Source of the DNA: Lachnospiraceae bacterium
GTDB lineage: Bacteria > Bacillota > Clostridia > Lachnospirales > Lachnospiraceae
Length of the DNA: 42,183 nucleotides
Assembly: GCA_023664345.1 (NCBI GenBank)
Contig: JAMPFQ010000029.1
Span: 1-42,183 of the forward strand
Direction of reading: 5' to 3'
The position numbers were made by a program, and so were the translations under genes. Every line of letters starts with the position of its first letter. Position 1 is the first letter of the stretch. The notes beneath the pieces are model-generated. The model was given only the letters and a program-made list of their open reading frames with translations. It was not told the DNA's origin and made no database searches. Below are positions 7,292-17,900 of this stretch, piece after piece.

Positions 7292-10250
7292 ATGGGACTT
7301 ATGAATCAAAAACAAATGAAAATTGGCGCTGCAGATAAACTGGATGAAAGTCTTTTCAGAAATCCAACGGCCAAGTACCGTGGGATCCCATTCTGGTCCT
7401 GGAACTGTAAGGTGACAGAGGAATTGATCGACTGGCAGCTGGATCGTTTTACAGAAATGGGATTTGGCGGCGTGGATATTCATCCCAGGATCGGATAGGA
7501 TACGGAATATCTGGGAGAAGAATATGTGCGCCTTGTGGAATACACGGTAAAACGCTGTAAGGAAAAGGGCCTCCTCTGCTGGCTTTATGATGAGGATCGC
7601 TTTCCGTCCGGGGTTGCGGGAGGTCTGGTGACAAAAGATTGCCGTCTGCGGGGACGATTCCTCCTTTTGACGGAAAAGCAGCCTGATGATGGGGTGCTGC
7701 CCGGGTATTGCATGGATAAAGCGAGTTTTGACGCGGCGGTGGAAGAGGGAAAAAACCTTTGGGATATTATGCGGCCGCTTATGGAATCCTGTTTCAGGAT
7801 GGTCATATGAAAGCATATCGGAGGCTGTATACCAGGGAAGAGATCAGCCAGGCACGGGAGAAAGGGGAAAGAGTCCGCTATGCCTATGTGAGGATGATGG
7901 AAGAAGAGCAGTGGTTTGAGGATCAGGCATATGTGGATACCATGAACCCGGAGGCGGTCAGACAGTTTATCCGGCTGACCCATGAGGCATATGACAGGGC
8001 AGTGGGAAATGAGTTCGCGAAAACGGTACCGGCCATTTTCACGGATGAACCGAGACTGGGAAAACATGCCCAGATATCCTGTGCATTGTCTGAAGAAGAT
8101 GTGACCATGCCCTACACGAATCATCTGTCAGAACAGATGCAGCTGAAATACGGTATCGATCCACTGGATATCGCCCCGGAGTATGTCTGGGAATTGTCGG
8201 ATGTGAGATACAGCGCTAACAGATATTATTACAGGGAGGTGGCGGCGGAATGCTTTGCCAGCGTGTTCATGGATCAGATCTGTGACTGGTGCGGGACTCA
8301 CGGCATTGCCATGACGGGCCATGTCCTGGGAGAAGATTCCCTGGGCAGTCAATCCATGACGGTAGGAGACTGTATGCGCTGTTACCGGAAGATGGATATG
8401 CCGGGAATCGATATTTTAGTGGATGCCCGTGAATTTACCACTGCGAAGCAGGCATCCAGTGTGGCAAGGCAGAATGGGAGGAGCGGAGTAGTCAGTGAAT
8501 TATATGGCGTGACCCATTGGGACTGTGATTTTGTGACTTACAAGCTGCAGGGAGACTGGCAGGCTGCTCTGGGAGTTACCGTCCGTGTGCCCCATCTGTC
8601 CTATATGTCCATGAAAGGGGAGGCAAAGCGTGACTGGCCTGCTTCTCTCTTTTATCAGTCGCCGTGGTACCAGGAGTTTCCCTATGTGGAAGATCATTTT
8701 GCAAGGCTGAACATGGCGCTGACCCGCGGGAGAGCCCTGGTCAATATAGCGGTGGTGCATCCTGTGGAGTCCATGTGGATATGTTCCGGGCCGGATGACC
8801 AGACTGCCGGGATCCGCCGGGAGATGGACAGGGATTTTAAGAATCTGACAGACTGGCTGCTATATGGAACCCTGGATTTTGATCTCCTGTCGGAAGCCCT
8901 TATATCGGAACAGTGCGGGAGATGCGGGCAGAAAAATAAGACTCTGTGTGTTGGCTGTATGGAATATGCCGCGGTAGTGGTGCCGGGGCTTAAGACGATC
9001 CGTTCTACCACTATGGATATCCTGGAAGGCTTTTGTGCCAGGGGAGGTAAGATCATATTTATGGGCAGGATCCCGGAACTTGTGGATGGGAAAGAATCTG
9101 GCCGCGCCCGGAAACTGGCAGAGAAATGCACCTCTATCCAGAAAGATGAAAATGAACTCTTGAGCGCCCTGCAGGAAGAACGGATCTTGGAGATCAGAAA
9201 GGGAAATGGTCTTCTTTCAGACAATCTGTTTTATCAGATGCGAGAGGACGGGGACAGCAGATGGCTGTATGTCTGTCATGTAAACCGGAAAAACAGCCAC
9301 ATTTCCGATGGCGAGATATATGAATTCCGGATAAAGGGAAAGTATACAGTGACTTTCTATGATACCAGGACCGGAGATATCAGTGGCATTCCTGCAAAAT
9401 GGGAGAATGGGAATACGGTTTTAACATGGTGTATGTATGGGGAGGACAGCATTTTGTTGCAGCTTAACAGGTATGCCGGGGATGTGGATCAAAACAGGCC
9501 AAAAGAAGAGAAAGCTGCATTGTGTGAAAGGAGCAGGATCGTGACAAAGCTGGCAAGTCCGGATTCTTTTTCACGGATCGAACCTGACGCGCTTTTGCTG
9601 GATCATGCCCGATATCAGTTGGATGACGGATCGGTTCAGCCAGGGGAAGAGATTCTCAGGGCGGACAATTGGATCCGGAGTCGGCTCGGCTTTGTTCTGA
9701 GAAAAGAAAGAATGAACCAGCCGTGGTTTATGCAGGAGAAGGAAACCCATAAAGTGACTTTGTACTATGGGATATTGTCTGAAATAGAGACAGACGCCAG
9801 CCTTGCCATGGAGGATGTGGAGCACAGCAGGGTGACTTTGAACGGAGAGCCTGTTACAATGTCGCCAACAGGATATTATGTGGATCCGGATATCCAGATC
9901 ATTGCGCTGCCCCGGCTGCAAAAAAGGAAAAATAATCTGAGGTGGAAATTGCCTACAACCAGAAGTCAGGGCTGGAAAATATGTTCCTTTTAGGAGACTT
10001 TGACGTGGGACTGTCCGTGAACAGGGCTGTTGTCAGGGAGGGAAGAAGCAGAATCGACACAGGAGATATCACCAGACAGGGGATGCCCTTTTATACCGGG
10101 AATCTGGAATACACTTTCCGGTTTGCGGCAGGGGAAAAGAATGCCGATTATGCAGTGCATGTTCCCCGCTTTAAAGCGCCGATGCTTGCGGTTTTTCTGG
10201 ACGGGAAAAAGATGGGGTTGGATCATGGCGGCAGTGGAATTGGAGTGTGA
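7292..10250 (+). pseudogene. GH106-like (rhamnosidase-type) glycoside hydrolase, inactivated by a stop and two frameshifts
   Basis: The first 68 residues contain YRGIPFWSWNCKV, Q-DRFTEMGFGGVDIHPR, then TAG at 7496-7498. The frame continues with TEYLGEEYVRLVEY and WLYDEDRFPSGVAGG. In the A run at 7750-7755 the frame shifts and goes on as YAAAYGILFQDGHMKAYRRL, AIFTDEP, GHVLGEDSL, VSELYG and TRGRALVNIAVVHP, with a C-terminal jelly-roll (VTLNGEPV, GYYVDPDI). A second shift near 9939, consistent with one lost G, leads to EVEIAYNQKSG, MFLLGDFDV, and the end after LDGKKMG is truncated. Intact relatives of about 900-1000 residues act on rhamnose-containing or similar glycans. The start at 7292 has GGAGGG nearby. 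Long stretches without further lesions suggest recent inactivation. Confidence 0.8.
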
Positions 10251-10286
10251 GGAGAAGTGAATCTTTTTCCCGCGTGGTGTTATAGT

Positions 10287-10859
10287 TCATTTCTTCATCA
10301 GTCCGGCACCGGCATTCCATGCTTTCGCAATCTCCTTGCCGGTTGTATAATAACCGTGCTGGAATTGGTCAAAAGTAAGCGCTTTCAGCTTTACAGGATC
10401 AACTTTGCCGCTTTCGCTGAGAACATTTTCTTCAGCTTCTACATTGACGATCTTTCCCACGATTCCTGACACATGCTCTGTCTCAAGGAACTCAAGAAGT
10501 TCGCATTCCATAACGACCGGAAATTCCTCGATGACAGGGGCATGGACCTTATTGCTTTTTACAGCATGATATCCGGTCCGCTCAAACTTATCATCGATCT
10601 TATTTCCTGACGCAATACCGAAAAAGTCAGCCACATCCACATGTGCCTCGTCAGCAAGTGAGACAGTAAAAGCCTTGCTTGCTTTGATGTTGAGCCACGT
10701 CTTTTTGCCCTCACCGATAAAAAGGATGATCTTGTCATCATCGCAGATCTGGCCCCATGCCACATTCATCACATTGACCTTTTCATTCTCATCATAAGCG
10801 GCGACCATCAGAACGGGCATTGGGAAAACTGCCTGTACCAGTCCTAAATCTTTTTTCAT
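10287..10859 (-). CDS. flavin reductase family protein (FMN-binding split barrel)
   Basis: This 190-residue protein starts MKKDLGLVQAVFPMPVLMVAAYDENEK and has NVMNVAWGQICDDD and the LNIKASKAFTVSLAD stretch of the flavin-reductase-like split barrel that binds FMN. Related proteins reduce flavin or use FMN as a redox centre in the cytoplasm. GGGAGG lies 8 nt before the ATG on the minus strand. It is transcribed away from an HxlR regulator about 175 nt upstream, an arrangement that usually means the regulator controls it, often in response to quinones, aldehydes or redox stress. That link is inference. Its stop lies 36 nt from the end of the GH106-like pseudogene, in convergent orientation. Confidence 0.88.
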   Translation of the reverse strand: MKKDLGLVQAVFPMPVLMVAAYDENEKVNVMNVAWGQICDDDKIILFIGEGKKTWLNIKASKAFTVSLADEAHVDVADFFGIASGNKIDDKFERTGYHAVKSNKVHAPVIEEFPVVMECELLEFLETEHVSGIVGKIVNVEAEENVLSESGKVDPVKLKALTFDQFQHGYYTTGKEIAKAWNAGAGLMKK

Positions 10860-10872
10860 TTTGATACCTCCC

Positions 10873-10890
10873 TGTCCGCTTTAACGGACA
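10873..10890. promoter_or_regulatory. inverted repeat in the flavin reductase leader
   Basis: TGTCCG and CGGACA form 6-bp arms around CTTTAA, 14-31 nt before the flavin reductase start. It could be an operator for the divergent HxlR protein or a small leader hairpin; the sequence alone does not decide. Confidence 0.35.
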
Positions 10891-11033
10891 TTGACCTAAT
10901 ATTTGGAAGTCTGCTCCCAAACTTGTGCCTTGCTTCTTGCATTGTTATCCGGTTCATGATAGGATTATAGCATACGCCAAAATAATTGCAAGTACCTACA
11001 TTTATGCCAGATACTTACCTGGAGGAAAGCTAT

Positions 11034-11366
11034 ATGGAGAGAAAAAATATAGAGGATGCAGATTTTTATGATACGGGGTACAGCTATACCCTTTCCCTGA
11101 TCAGCGGGAAATACAAGCCCATCATACTTTATTGCCTGATGGAATATGAGCCGGTGCGCTTTAATGAGATGCAGCGATACCTAAAGAAGATCGCGGACAA
11201 GACACTCAGCCAGAACCTTAAGGAACTGGAGGCTGACGGTCTGATCGTCCGTGAGATTTATGCCCAGATTCCCCCGAAAGTGGAATATTCTCTGAGTGAA
11301 AGAGGGCATTCTCTTGTAAAGGTGCTTGATAAGCTGTGCGACTGGGGAAATGAGAACAGAATGTAG
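11034..11366 (+). CDS. HxlR-family winged-helix transcriptional regulator
   Basis: This 110-residue protein has the HxlR layout: LISGKYKPIILYCLMEYEPVRFNEMQR (helix-turn-helix start), ADKTLSQNLKELEADGLIVRE (recognition helix) and PPKVEYSLSERGHSL (wing). The family forms DNA-binding dimers that sense redox-active or electrophilic compounds, some through cysteines. The start is set at 11034 because GGAGGAAA lies 6-13 nt upstream; the longer frame from 10986 has no ribosome site. It is divergent from the flavin reductase and probably represses it. The only cysteines visible are in ILYCLME and LDKLCDW, which could serve as sensors; this is speculation. Confidence 0.92.
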   Translation: MERKNIEDADFYDTGYSYTLSLISGKYKPIILYCLMEYEPVRFNEMQRYLKKIADKTLSQNLKELEADGLIVREIYAQIPPKVEYSLSERGHSLVKVLDKLCDWGNENRM

Positions 11367-11424
11367 AAGTCTGTTGTACTATGATTGACCTGATTTACTC
11401 TAAAAAGCTGATAGGAGACATGTC

Positions 11425-12621
11425 ATGGGCCAAAAAAGCAAAATGATCACGTCAATATTGATGTCCTGCCTGTGGCTGGCAGGATGTGCTTTCGGGCAGA
11501 TATCGGATACGTCAGTGCCTGCAAAGTCACAGCCGTCCCGTGCGGAACAGTCGGAACAGGCTGCCGCTGACCTTGTGCCGACGGAGATACCCGCTCCCGT
11601 CAAGGAGCCAGAGCCTGCGGGAACGCCGATAACCACTCCGGAACCCATGGATACAGGTTTTGACTTTACCATCTGTTTCGCAGGCGACATCAATCTGGAC
11701 GAGAATTGGTGCACCACGCAGTTCATGGATCAGCAGCCGGAAGGTATCTATGACTGTATCTCGCAGGAACTGGTGGAGGTCATGCAGGCGGCGGACATCA
11801 TGTGTCTGAACAACGAATTTACTTACAGCAGGGGAGGTTCTCCCCTGCCGGGGAAAGCATATACCTTTCGGGCGGATCCGAAGCGTGTGGCGGTGCTGGA
11901 TCAGCTGGGGGTGGATGCGGTTACTCTGGCGAACAATCACGTTTACGATTATGGGAAAGACGCTCTGTCAGATACCTTTGCCGTGCTGGAAGATGCGGGG
12001 ATCCCTTATTTTGGTGCGGGCCGCACCCTGGAGGAGGCAATGCAGCCCCTGTACCTGGAGGTGGAGGGGAAGACGATCGCTCTGGTAGGAGCCTCCAGAG
12101 CGGAGAAGAACAAGATGACGCCTCAGGCCACCGATACGGAACCGGGGATTCTGCGCTGTTATGATACGGAACTGTTCCTGCAGGCGATCCGGGAGGGAAA
12201 GGAAAACGCGGATTTCTGTATCGCTTTTGTCCACTGGGGGACGGAATACAGTTTTGACCTGGAGCAGGTGCAGCTGGACACGGGAAAAGAGTATCTGGAC
12301 GCGGGGGCTGATGCGGTGATCGGTGCGCACAGCCACTGTCTGCAGGGGATGGAATATCATGACGGAAAACCGATCATCTACAGTCTGGGAAATTATTGGT
12401 TTAACGAGAAGACCCTTGATACCATGCTGCTGCAGCTGCATTTTTCAGGTGACGATACACAGACCCGGCTGGCGGTGCAGGTGGTTCCCGCCGTCCAGTC
12501 AGGCTACAGGACAACCTATGCCGCAGAGGCGGCGGAGCAGAGGCGGATCTACGATTTCCTGGAGAGCATTTCCGTCAATGTGGAAATTTCGGATGAAGGG
12601 ATCGTCAGCGAAATGCACTGA
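11425..12621 (+). CDS. CapA-family (PGA_cap) lipoprotein metallophosphatase-like protein
   Basis: This 398-residue protein begins with a lipoprotein signal (ILMSCLWLAGC, lipobox LAGC with Cys21), then a Pro/Glu-rich linker of about 50 residues. The CapA domain runs from about residue 75: FAGDINLDENW, CLNNEFTYS, ANNHVYDYG, FVHWGTEYS, GAHSHCLQGMEYHDGKPIIYSLGNYWF. The motifs GD, NNE, NNH, HWG and HSH are the metal-binding signature of the calcineurin-like fold. CapA proteins take part in poly-gamma-glutamate export or anchoring, but in Clostridia most members stand alone and have unknown surface roles. AGGAG lies about 10 nt before the ATG. No capB or capC is nearby, so capsule formation is not implied. 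Confidence 0.88.
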   Translation: MGQKSKMITSILMSCLWLAGCAFGQISDTSVPAKSQPSRAEQSEQAAADLVPTEIPAPVKEPEPAGTPITTPEPMDTGFDFTICFAGDINLDENWCTTQFMDQQPEGIYDCISQELVEVMQAADIMCLNNEFTYSRGGSPLPGKAYTFRADPKRVAVLDQLGVDAVTLANNHVYDYGKDALSDTFAVLEDAGIPYFGAGRTLEEAMQPLYLEVEGKTIALVGASRAEKNKMTPQATDTEPGILRCYDTELFLQAIREGKENADFCIAFVHWGTEYSFDLEQVQLDTGKEYLDAGADAVIGAHSHCLQGMEYHDGKPIIYSLGNYWFNEKTLDTMLLQLHFSGDDTQTRLAVQVVPAVQSGYRTTYAAEAAEQRRIYDFLESISVNVEISDEGIVSEMH

Positions 12622-12687
12622 TACGGAGCCGGAGGGTATGGCATTTTTTACAAAAGCGCAGGATTGAAAAATTGTGGGAAATGTCTT

Positions 12688-12716
12688 TTGATTTTTCCTG
12701 AGGAAAGAAGTAGAAT
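12688..12716 (+). promoter_or_regulatory. sigma-A promoter ahead of the MATE gene
   Basis: TTGATT (12688-12693) and TAGAAT (12711-12716) are separated by 17 nt. The start site would be near 12723, giving a leader of about 115 nt before the MATE start codon, with a terminator-like hairpin inside it. Confidence 0.6.
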
Positions 12717-12745
12717 ACTATTCGTAATGAAATAGGGCAATGAAC

Positions 12746-12807
12746 GACACATGTGGCGCACGGCGCGTAAATCTGATCACGGTACAGATTGGCATGTGTC
12801 TTTTTTT
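12746..12807 (+). terminator. terminator-like hairpin in the MATE leader
   Basis: GACACATG (12746-12753) pairs with CATGTGTC (12793-12800) and is followed directly by seven T. The 39-nt loop contains a second hairpin (AATCTG/CAGATT). Because it lies downstream of the promoter at 12688 and only 31 nt before the MATE start codon, it could act as an attenuator or end a short RNA. Confidence 0.7.
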
Positions 12808-12838
12808 GCGCAAAATTTTAGGTTTTAAGGAGGATTTT

Positions 12839-14812
12839 ATGGAAAACAATCAATATCTTGGTACGGAAAAAGTCGGAAAGCTGCTTGGGCGGTTTGCGAT
12901 TCCCTGCATCTTTTCACTGATCATCTCATGCCTTTATAACATTGTGGATCAGATCTTTGTAGGCAATGGCATCGGTTATCTCGGCAACGCGGCCACAGGC
13001 GTTATCTTCCCGATCACTGTGGTAGGATGGGGGATGTCACTGTTCTTTGGGGATGGTGCGGCGGCGCATCTGAGCGTGGCTTTAGGACGGAATGAAACGG
13101 AAACGATCCACAGGGGAGTAGGGAACGCCGTTCTGTGTTCTTTTCTCTCCGGGGTGGTCATCATTGCGGTCAGCTATTTCTGCGGCGACAGTCTGCTGCG
13201 GCTGATTGGGGCTACGGACGCAAATCTTGCCATGGCTCATGATTATGGGTTTATCATTTATGCCATGATGCCCTTTGCCATGGTGCAGAATACGCTGGCG
13301 TCCATCATCCGTGCGGACGGAAGTCCCCGTTATGCCATGGGAGCCATGCTGGTGGGCGCGGTCATCAACATCATCGGCGACCCGGTGGCGATCTTTGTGC
13401 TGCACCTGGGCATCAGGGGAGCTGCATACGCTACCATTCTGGGACAGTTTGTCAGTTTTGTGATCTGCGCGGTCTATCTGATGAGAAGCAAGACGTTTCA
13501 TATCTGCCCGGGAAGTTTCCGGCTGGATTCCAGATTGTTGAGGCATATCATGGCATTGGGAACGTCAAGTCTTCTGACCCAGTTATCCATTGTTGTCATT
13601 ACGGTGATCAACAATATTCTGCTGGTGCGCTACGGAGCAGTATCAGCTTATGGGGCGGATATCCCCCTTGCGGCCTTTGTGGTCATCATGAAACTGTTCC
13701 AGATTGTGCTGAACATTGCTATCGGCATTGCCGCCGGAGCGCAGCCTATCGTGGGTTACAATTACGGAGCAGGAAAATACGGACGGGTGAGGGAACTGTT
13801 GAAGCATATCATCGGATGGACAGCCATTGTCTGTCTGGTCTGCACGGTGCTGTTTGAGGCGGTTCCCCAGGTGTTCATCCGCATGTTCGGAGCGGACGGA
13901 GAGTTGTATACACAGTTTGCGGTTGGCTGTCTGCGGATCTATCTTTCACTGATCATCTTTACCTGCGTGCAGAAAGTATGCGCTATTTTCCTGCAGTCCA
14001 TCGGTCATGCCAGGGCCGCGGCGCCTCTTTCCGTACTGCGCGATGTGTTCCTGATCGCGCTGTCCCTGGTCATACCGGCATTTCTTGGCGTTACGGGTAT
14101 TTTCTGGGCGGCTCCTGTGGCAGATGTGCTGGCGGTCGCGATCACGGCGGTGGTCATGGTCAGGCTTTGGAAGCAGTTAAAGGAAGAAGATAAGAGTGCG
14201 GTCTCAGAGAAAGTCCTGCCCCAATATCCTGCAAAGCCCGGTGTTGTGGTCACCATATCACGTGAACATGGTTCGGCTGGAAAGCGTGTCGGACAGCTGG
14301 TAGCGGAAAAGCTGGGAATCCCCTGTTACTACAAGGAGATGATTGCCATCGCTGCACATGAAAGCGGACTGGCGGAAGAATTTATCTCCAATCTGAATTC
14401 CGATGAAAATGCGGTGATGCGCGAACTGTATTTAAGTTCAAATGTGGTGCAGGATGCCATCACGGCCCAGGCCCGGGCGATCCGCAGTCTGGCTGACGCT
14501 GGTTCCTGTGTCATTGTGGGACGATCTGCGGATCATGTCCTGAGAAACTATGCTAATACAGTCAGGATTTTTATTACTGCACCGAAAGAGTATCGGATCA
14601 AAAAGGTGATGGAAATGTACGGGGACAGCGAGGTGCAGGCGGGAAAGAGCATTGAACGGTCTGATGCGGCCAGAAGAACCTATTATGAAAGCATCACGAA
14701 TAAGAGGTGGGGCGATTCCCATGGTTATGAACTGTGCGTTGACAGTTCCATCGGAGTGGAAGAAACGGCGGAACTGGTCGCTTCTTATATAAGGGCAGGT
14801 TACCGATCATAG
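12839..14812 (+). CDS. MATE efflux transporter fused to a cytidylate-kinase-like domain
   Basis: The ATG at 12839 is preceded by TAAGGAGG. Residues 1 to about 450 form a MATE transporter of some 12 membrane helices (GRFAIPCIFSLIISCLYNIVDQIFVG, ASIIRADGSPRYAM, GIAAGAQPIVGYNYGAG), which exports drugs or metabolites in exchange for Na+ or H+. From about residue 466 a soluble domain follows: VVVTISREHGSAGKRVGQLVAEKLGIP, then CVIVGRSADHVL, ITAPKEYRIKKV. This is a cytidylate-kinase-like P-loop domain; SREHGSAGKR takes the place of the phosphate loop. It ends with the protein at residue 657. The domain faces the cytoplasm and could couple transport to nucleotide levels. I believe such fusions exist in other Lachnospiraceae, but their role is not known to me. 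Confidence 0.92.
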   Translation: MENNQYLGTEKVGKLLGRFAIPCIFSLIISCLYNIVDQIFVGNGIGYLGNAATGVIFPITVVGWGMSLFFGDGAAAHLSVALGRNETETIHRGVGNAVLCSFLSGVVIIAVSYFCGDSLLRLIGATDANLAMAHDYGFIIYAMMPFAMVQNTLASIIRADGSPRYAMGAMLVGAVINIIGDPVAIFVLHLGIRGAAYATILGQFVSFVICAVYLMRSKTFHICPGSFRLDSRLLRHIMALGTSSLLTQLSIVVITVINNILLVRYGAVSAYGADIPLAAFVVIMKLFQIVLNIAIGIAAGAQPIVGYNYGAGKYGRVRELLKHIIGWTAIVCLVCTVLFEAVPQVFIRMFGADGELYTQFAVGCLRIYLSLIIFTCVQKVCAIFLQSIGHARAAAPLSVLRDVFLIALSLVIPAFLGVTGIFWAAPVADVLAVAITAVVMVRLWKQLKEEDKSAVSEKVLPQYPAKPGVVVTISREHGSAGKRVGQLVAEKLGIPCYYKEMIAIAAHESGLAEEFISNLNSDENAVMRELYLSSNVVQDAITAQARAIRSLADAGSCVIVGRSADHVLRNYANTVRIFITAPKEYRIKKVMEMYGDSEVQAGKSIERSDAARRTYYESITNKRWGDSHGYELCVDSSIGVEETAELVASYIRAGYRS

Positions 14813-14909
14813 TACTGTTCGTGTTGCGGCTCCCTCTTCCTGTTTTTTGTTTACGACAGGAGCAAAATGTGATAGTCTGTAATGGAAAGATATGACATCG
14901 GGAGCCGAT

Positions 14910-17900
14910 ATGAACAGCATATACCACGATATTTTCCGGGCCATCCATGAGGGAAAATGGCTGAAGATCGAATATAAGAACAGGGAAGAACAGATCACAA
15001 AGTATTGGATCGGGATCCGCGATCTGAATGTGGCCAGGCGCACACTTTCCGTTGACGGTCTGCATCTGGGAAGATACACGACAGATTCCTATGATATGAT
15101 CTATATGGATTCCATCCTGTCCTCACAGATCGTAGAGGGGTCTTATTGTCCGGTGAATGAGGCGCTGGTGAGGGATATTTATCTGAATCCCCATAAATAT
15201 AAAACATTGTTTGATAACGCCGCCAATCTAAAGATCTTGAATTATCTGGAGATGTGCAACCGCATGGATACCACGCCCTATTATTCAGACTTTGAACTGG
15301 TTCGGTTTCTGGACAGGGAAAGTTTTTCCGGGGAAAGCTATCAGCTTACGGCAGCGCAGTTTCAGACGATCGTGAAAGATTTTCAGTATAAGATGGAGAA
15401 ACGCGGAAGAAAGGATGGGAAGCTTACCATCCAGCAGCTGGCCATGAATGTTCTGAGCATACATACCAACAGGGGATTATATGTGCTGGCGTACCGGAAG
15501 CTGCAGCTTGACGTGAAGAACAGAATGTTACGTCCGGATGATGATATTACCATATGCACGGAATTTGTGCTGGGTGAGACGAAGGAAAATATCCGCAGAT
15601 ATCTGGATGCGGAGGAGTATGAGCTTTTAAAGGACTTCGAGGCCAACCAGGAGCGGATCAAGGACTGTGTCATGGCACATACCAGACAGGTCATGGGGGT
15701 GGATGATATGCCATATGTGATCGGTCTGGGAATGGAGGTGGTTCTGGATCTGCATAAGGAATATCGGGCGATCATTGACCGATATAATGAGGGAAAAGCC
15801 ACTGTGCCCATCAGTGCATTTTTCGGAGATCTTTTGAACAGACCAAGGCGTAAGAAGGACTATCCGATCACTCTGATCGATGACCGGATCAATCTGGATC
15901 AGCTTCTGGCCATTCATAATGCCATGAAATATCCGGTGGCATATATTCAGGGGCCTCCCGGGACAGGAAAGACAAATACGATCATCAATACGATAGTGAC
16001 AGCATTTTTTAATGAGAGGACAGTCCTTTTCGCCTCCTATAACAACCATCCCATCAACAGTGTGCTCGAGAAACTGCTTGCCATGGAATATCGGGGGAGA
16101 AAGATTCCCTTTCCCGTGCTGCGAGTGGGAAATATGGACAAGGTGAAGGAGGCGGTCGCTTATATCAAAAAAGTATACATGCAGGTGCAGACGGTTACCG
16201 TGTTTGAATCTACCCTGGACAGAAATAAGGGAGATCGGACGGAGCGAGCAAAAAAGCTGTCGAATCTTTTAAAAAGGTACGAGGAGGTGCTTGACTTAAA
16301 GGAGCGGCGGGAAACGCTGAACCGAATGATGGAATATCAGAAAAGGATCAGGGCTTCCTTGGAAATGGTTTCCTTTCAGGCGGATCTGCAGGGCAGGCAG
16401 CTGGATCAGGTTCAGAAAAAGATCAGCGATGCAGGAGAGATAACGGACAGGGAAGCGCTTGTGCTGCTTGACCATGATCTGGAGGAACTGTATAAATACC
16501 TTTTTTACACTTCCGCCCGTTATATTAAAAGGCTGGGTGAGAAAAAGTATGAAGAACTGCGGCATATCCTGTATGAGGAAGAGGAGGACAAGCAGGCGTT
16601 CCATTTCAGTCAATATCTCAGCAAGACGGAAAATGTGAAAAACCTGCAAAAGATTTTTCCGGTCATGATTACCACATGCATATCCGCGCATAAACTGGGG
16701 GAGCCGGAACCCATGTTTGACATGACCATCATAGATGAGGCGAGCCAGTGCAATACGGCAGTTTCCCTGGTGCCGGTCATCCGTGGGGAAAACCTGATGC
16801 TGGTAGGGGATCCTCAGCAGCTGAATCCGGTGATCTTGTTGGATGAGATGACCAACCGGAAGCTGCGGAAGCGGTATCAGGTGGGAGACGAGTATGATTA
16901 CAGGAAGAATTCTGTTTATAAGACGTTTCTTGCCTGTGACGCGGTGAGCGATGAGGTGCTTCTCCACAACCATTATCGCTGCAACCGGAAGATCATTGAA
17001 TTTAATAACAGAAAATATTATAATTCCAGACTGAATATCTGTTCCCGAAGTACCGAGCCTCAGCCGCTGGTATATGTGGATATCAAGAGTAACCGCAGTG
17101 GGATCAGGAACACGGCAGATCGTGAGGTGGAAGAGATCATCCGGTACGCGTGCCTGAACAGGGATAAGGCGATCGGGGTCATCACACCGTTTGTCAATCA
17201 GAAAAAGCTGATTGAGGAGGCAGTGCAGAGGGAGAACCTGCAGAATGTGGCGTGCGGAACGGTCCATGCTTTTCAGGGGGACGAGAAGGATGTGGTATTG
17301 TTTTCTACGGCGATCACTGACCAGACCCGGGCAGGAACTTATGAATGGCTGAAAAATAATAAGGAGCTGATCAATGTGGCGACCTCCCGCGCAAGGGAAA
17401 AGCTGATCGTGCTTTCGGACATGGAGAATCTCAGGCGTCTGCATCAGAAAGGCGACGAGGATGACCTTTTCGAACTGGTGGAATATGTAAAAAGGAATGG
17501 GGAATCCCAGGTTACCCAGAAGCGCACCAACTCCAGAGCGTTGGGCGTAAAGCCTTTCAGCACGGCAACGGAGGAGGCTTTTATGGCAAATCTGAACCAT
17601 GCGCTGGAGAATATCTGGCTGTCCCAGAATCGCTTTGATATCAAAAAAGAGGTGGCAATCTCCCAGGTCTTTGAAAGTAATATCAATTACAGCGACCTGT
17701 TTTACTCGGGGCGGTTTGACTTTGTGGTGTATGAAAGGCAGGGACAGGCAGATATCCCGGTGCTGGCCATAGAACTGGACGGCAGGGAGCATTTTGAGGA
17801 TGAGGTTGTCAAGAACCGTGACCGAAAGAAAAACGAGATCTGCCAGGCTCATAATATGCAGATCATCCGCGTGGAAAATTCCTATGCCAGACGCTATAAC

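Noticed and set aside
12746..12800. Possible guanidine-II (mini-ykkC) riboswitch before the MATE gene, because ACGG occurs twice within small hairpins.
   Set aside because: The ACGG bases are not presented as tetraloops closed by paired stems: in both cases the bases next to ACGG do not pair (C opposite C, C opposite T). The spacing also follows from a simple terminator hairpin.
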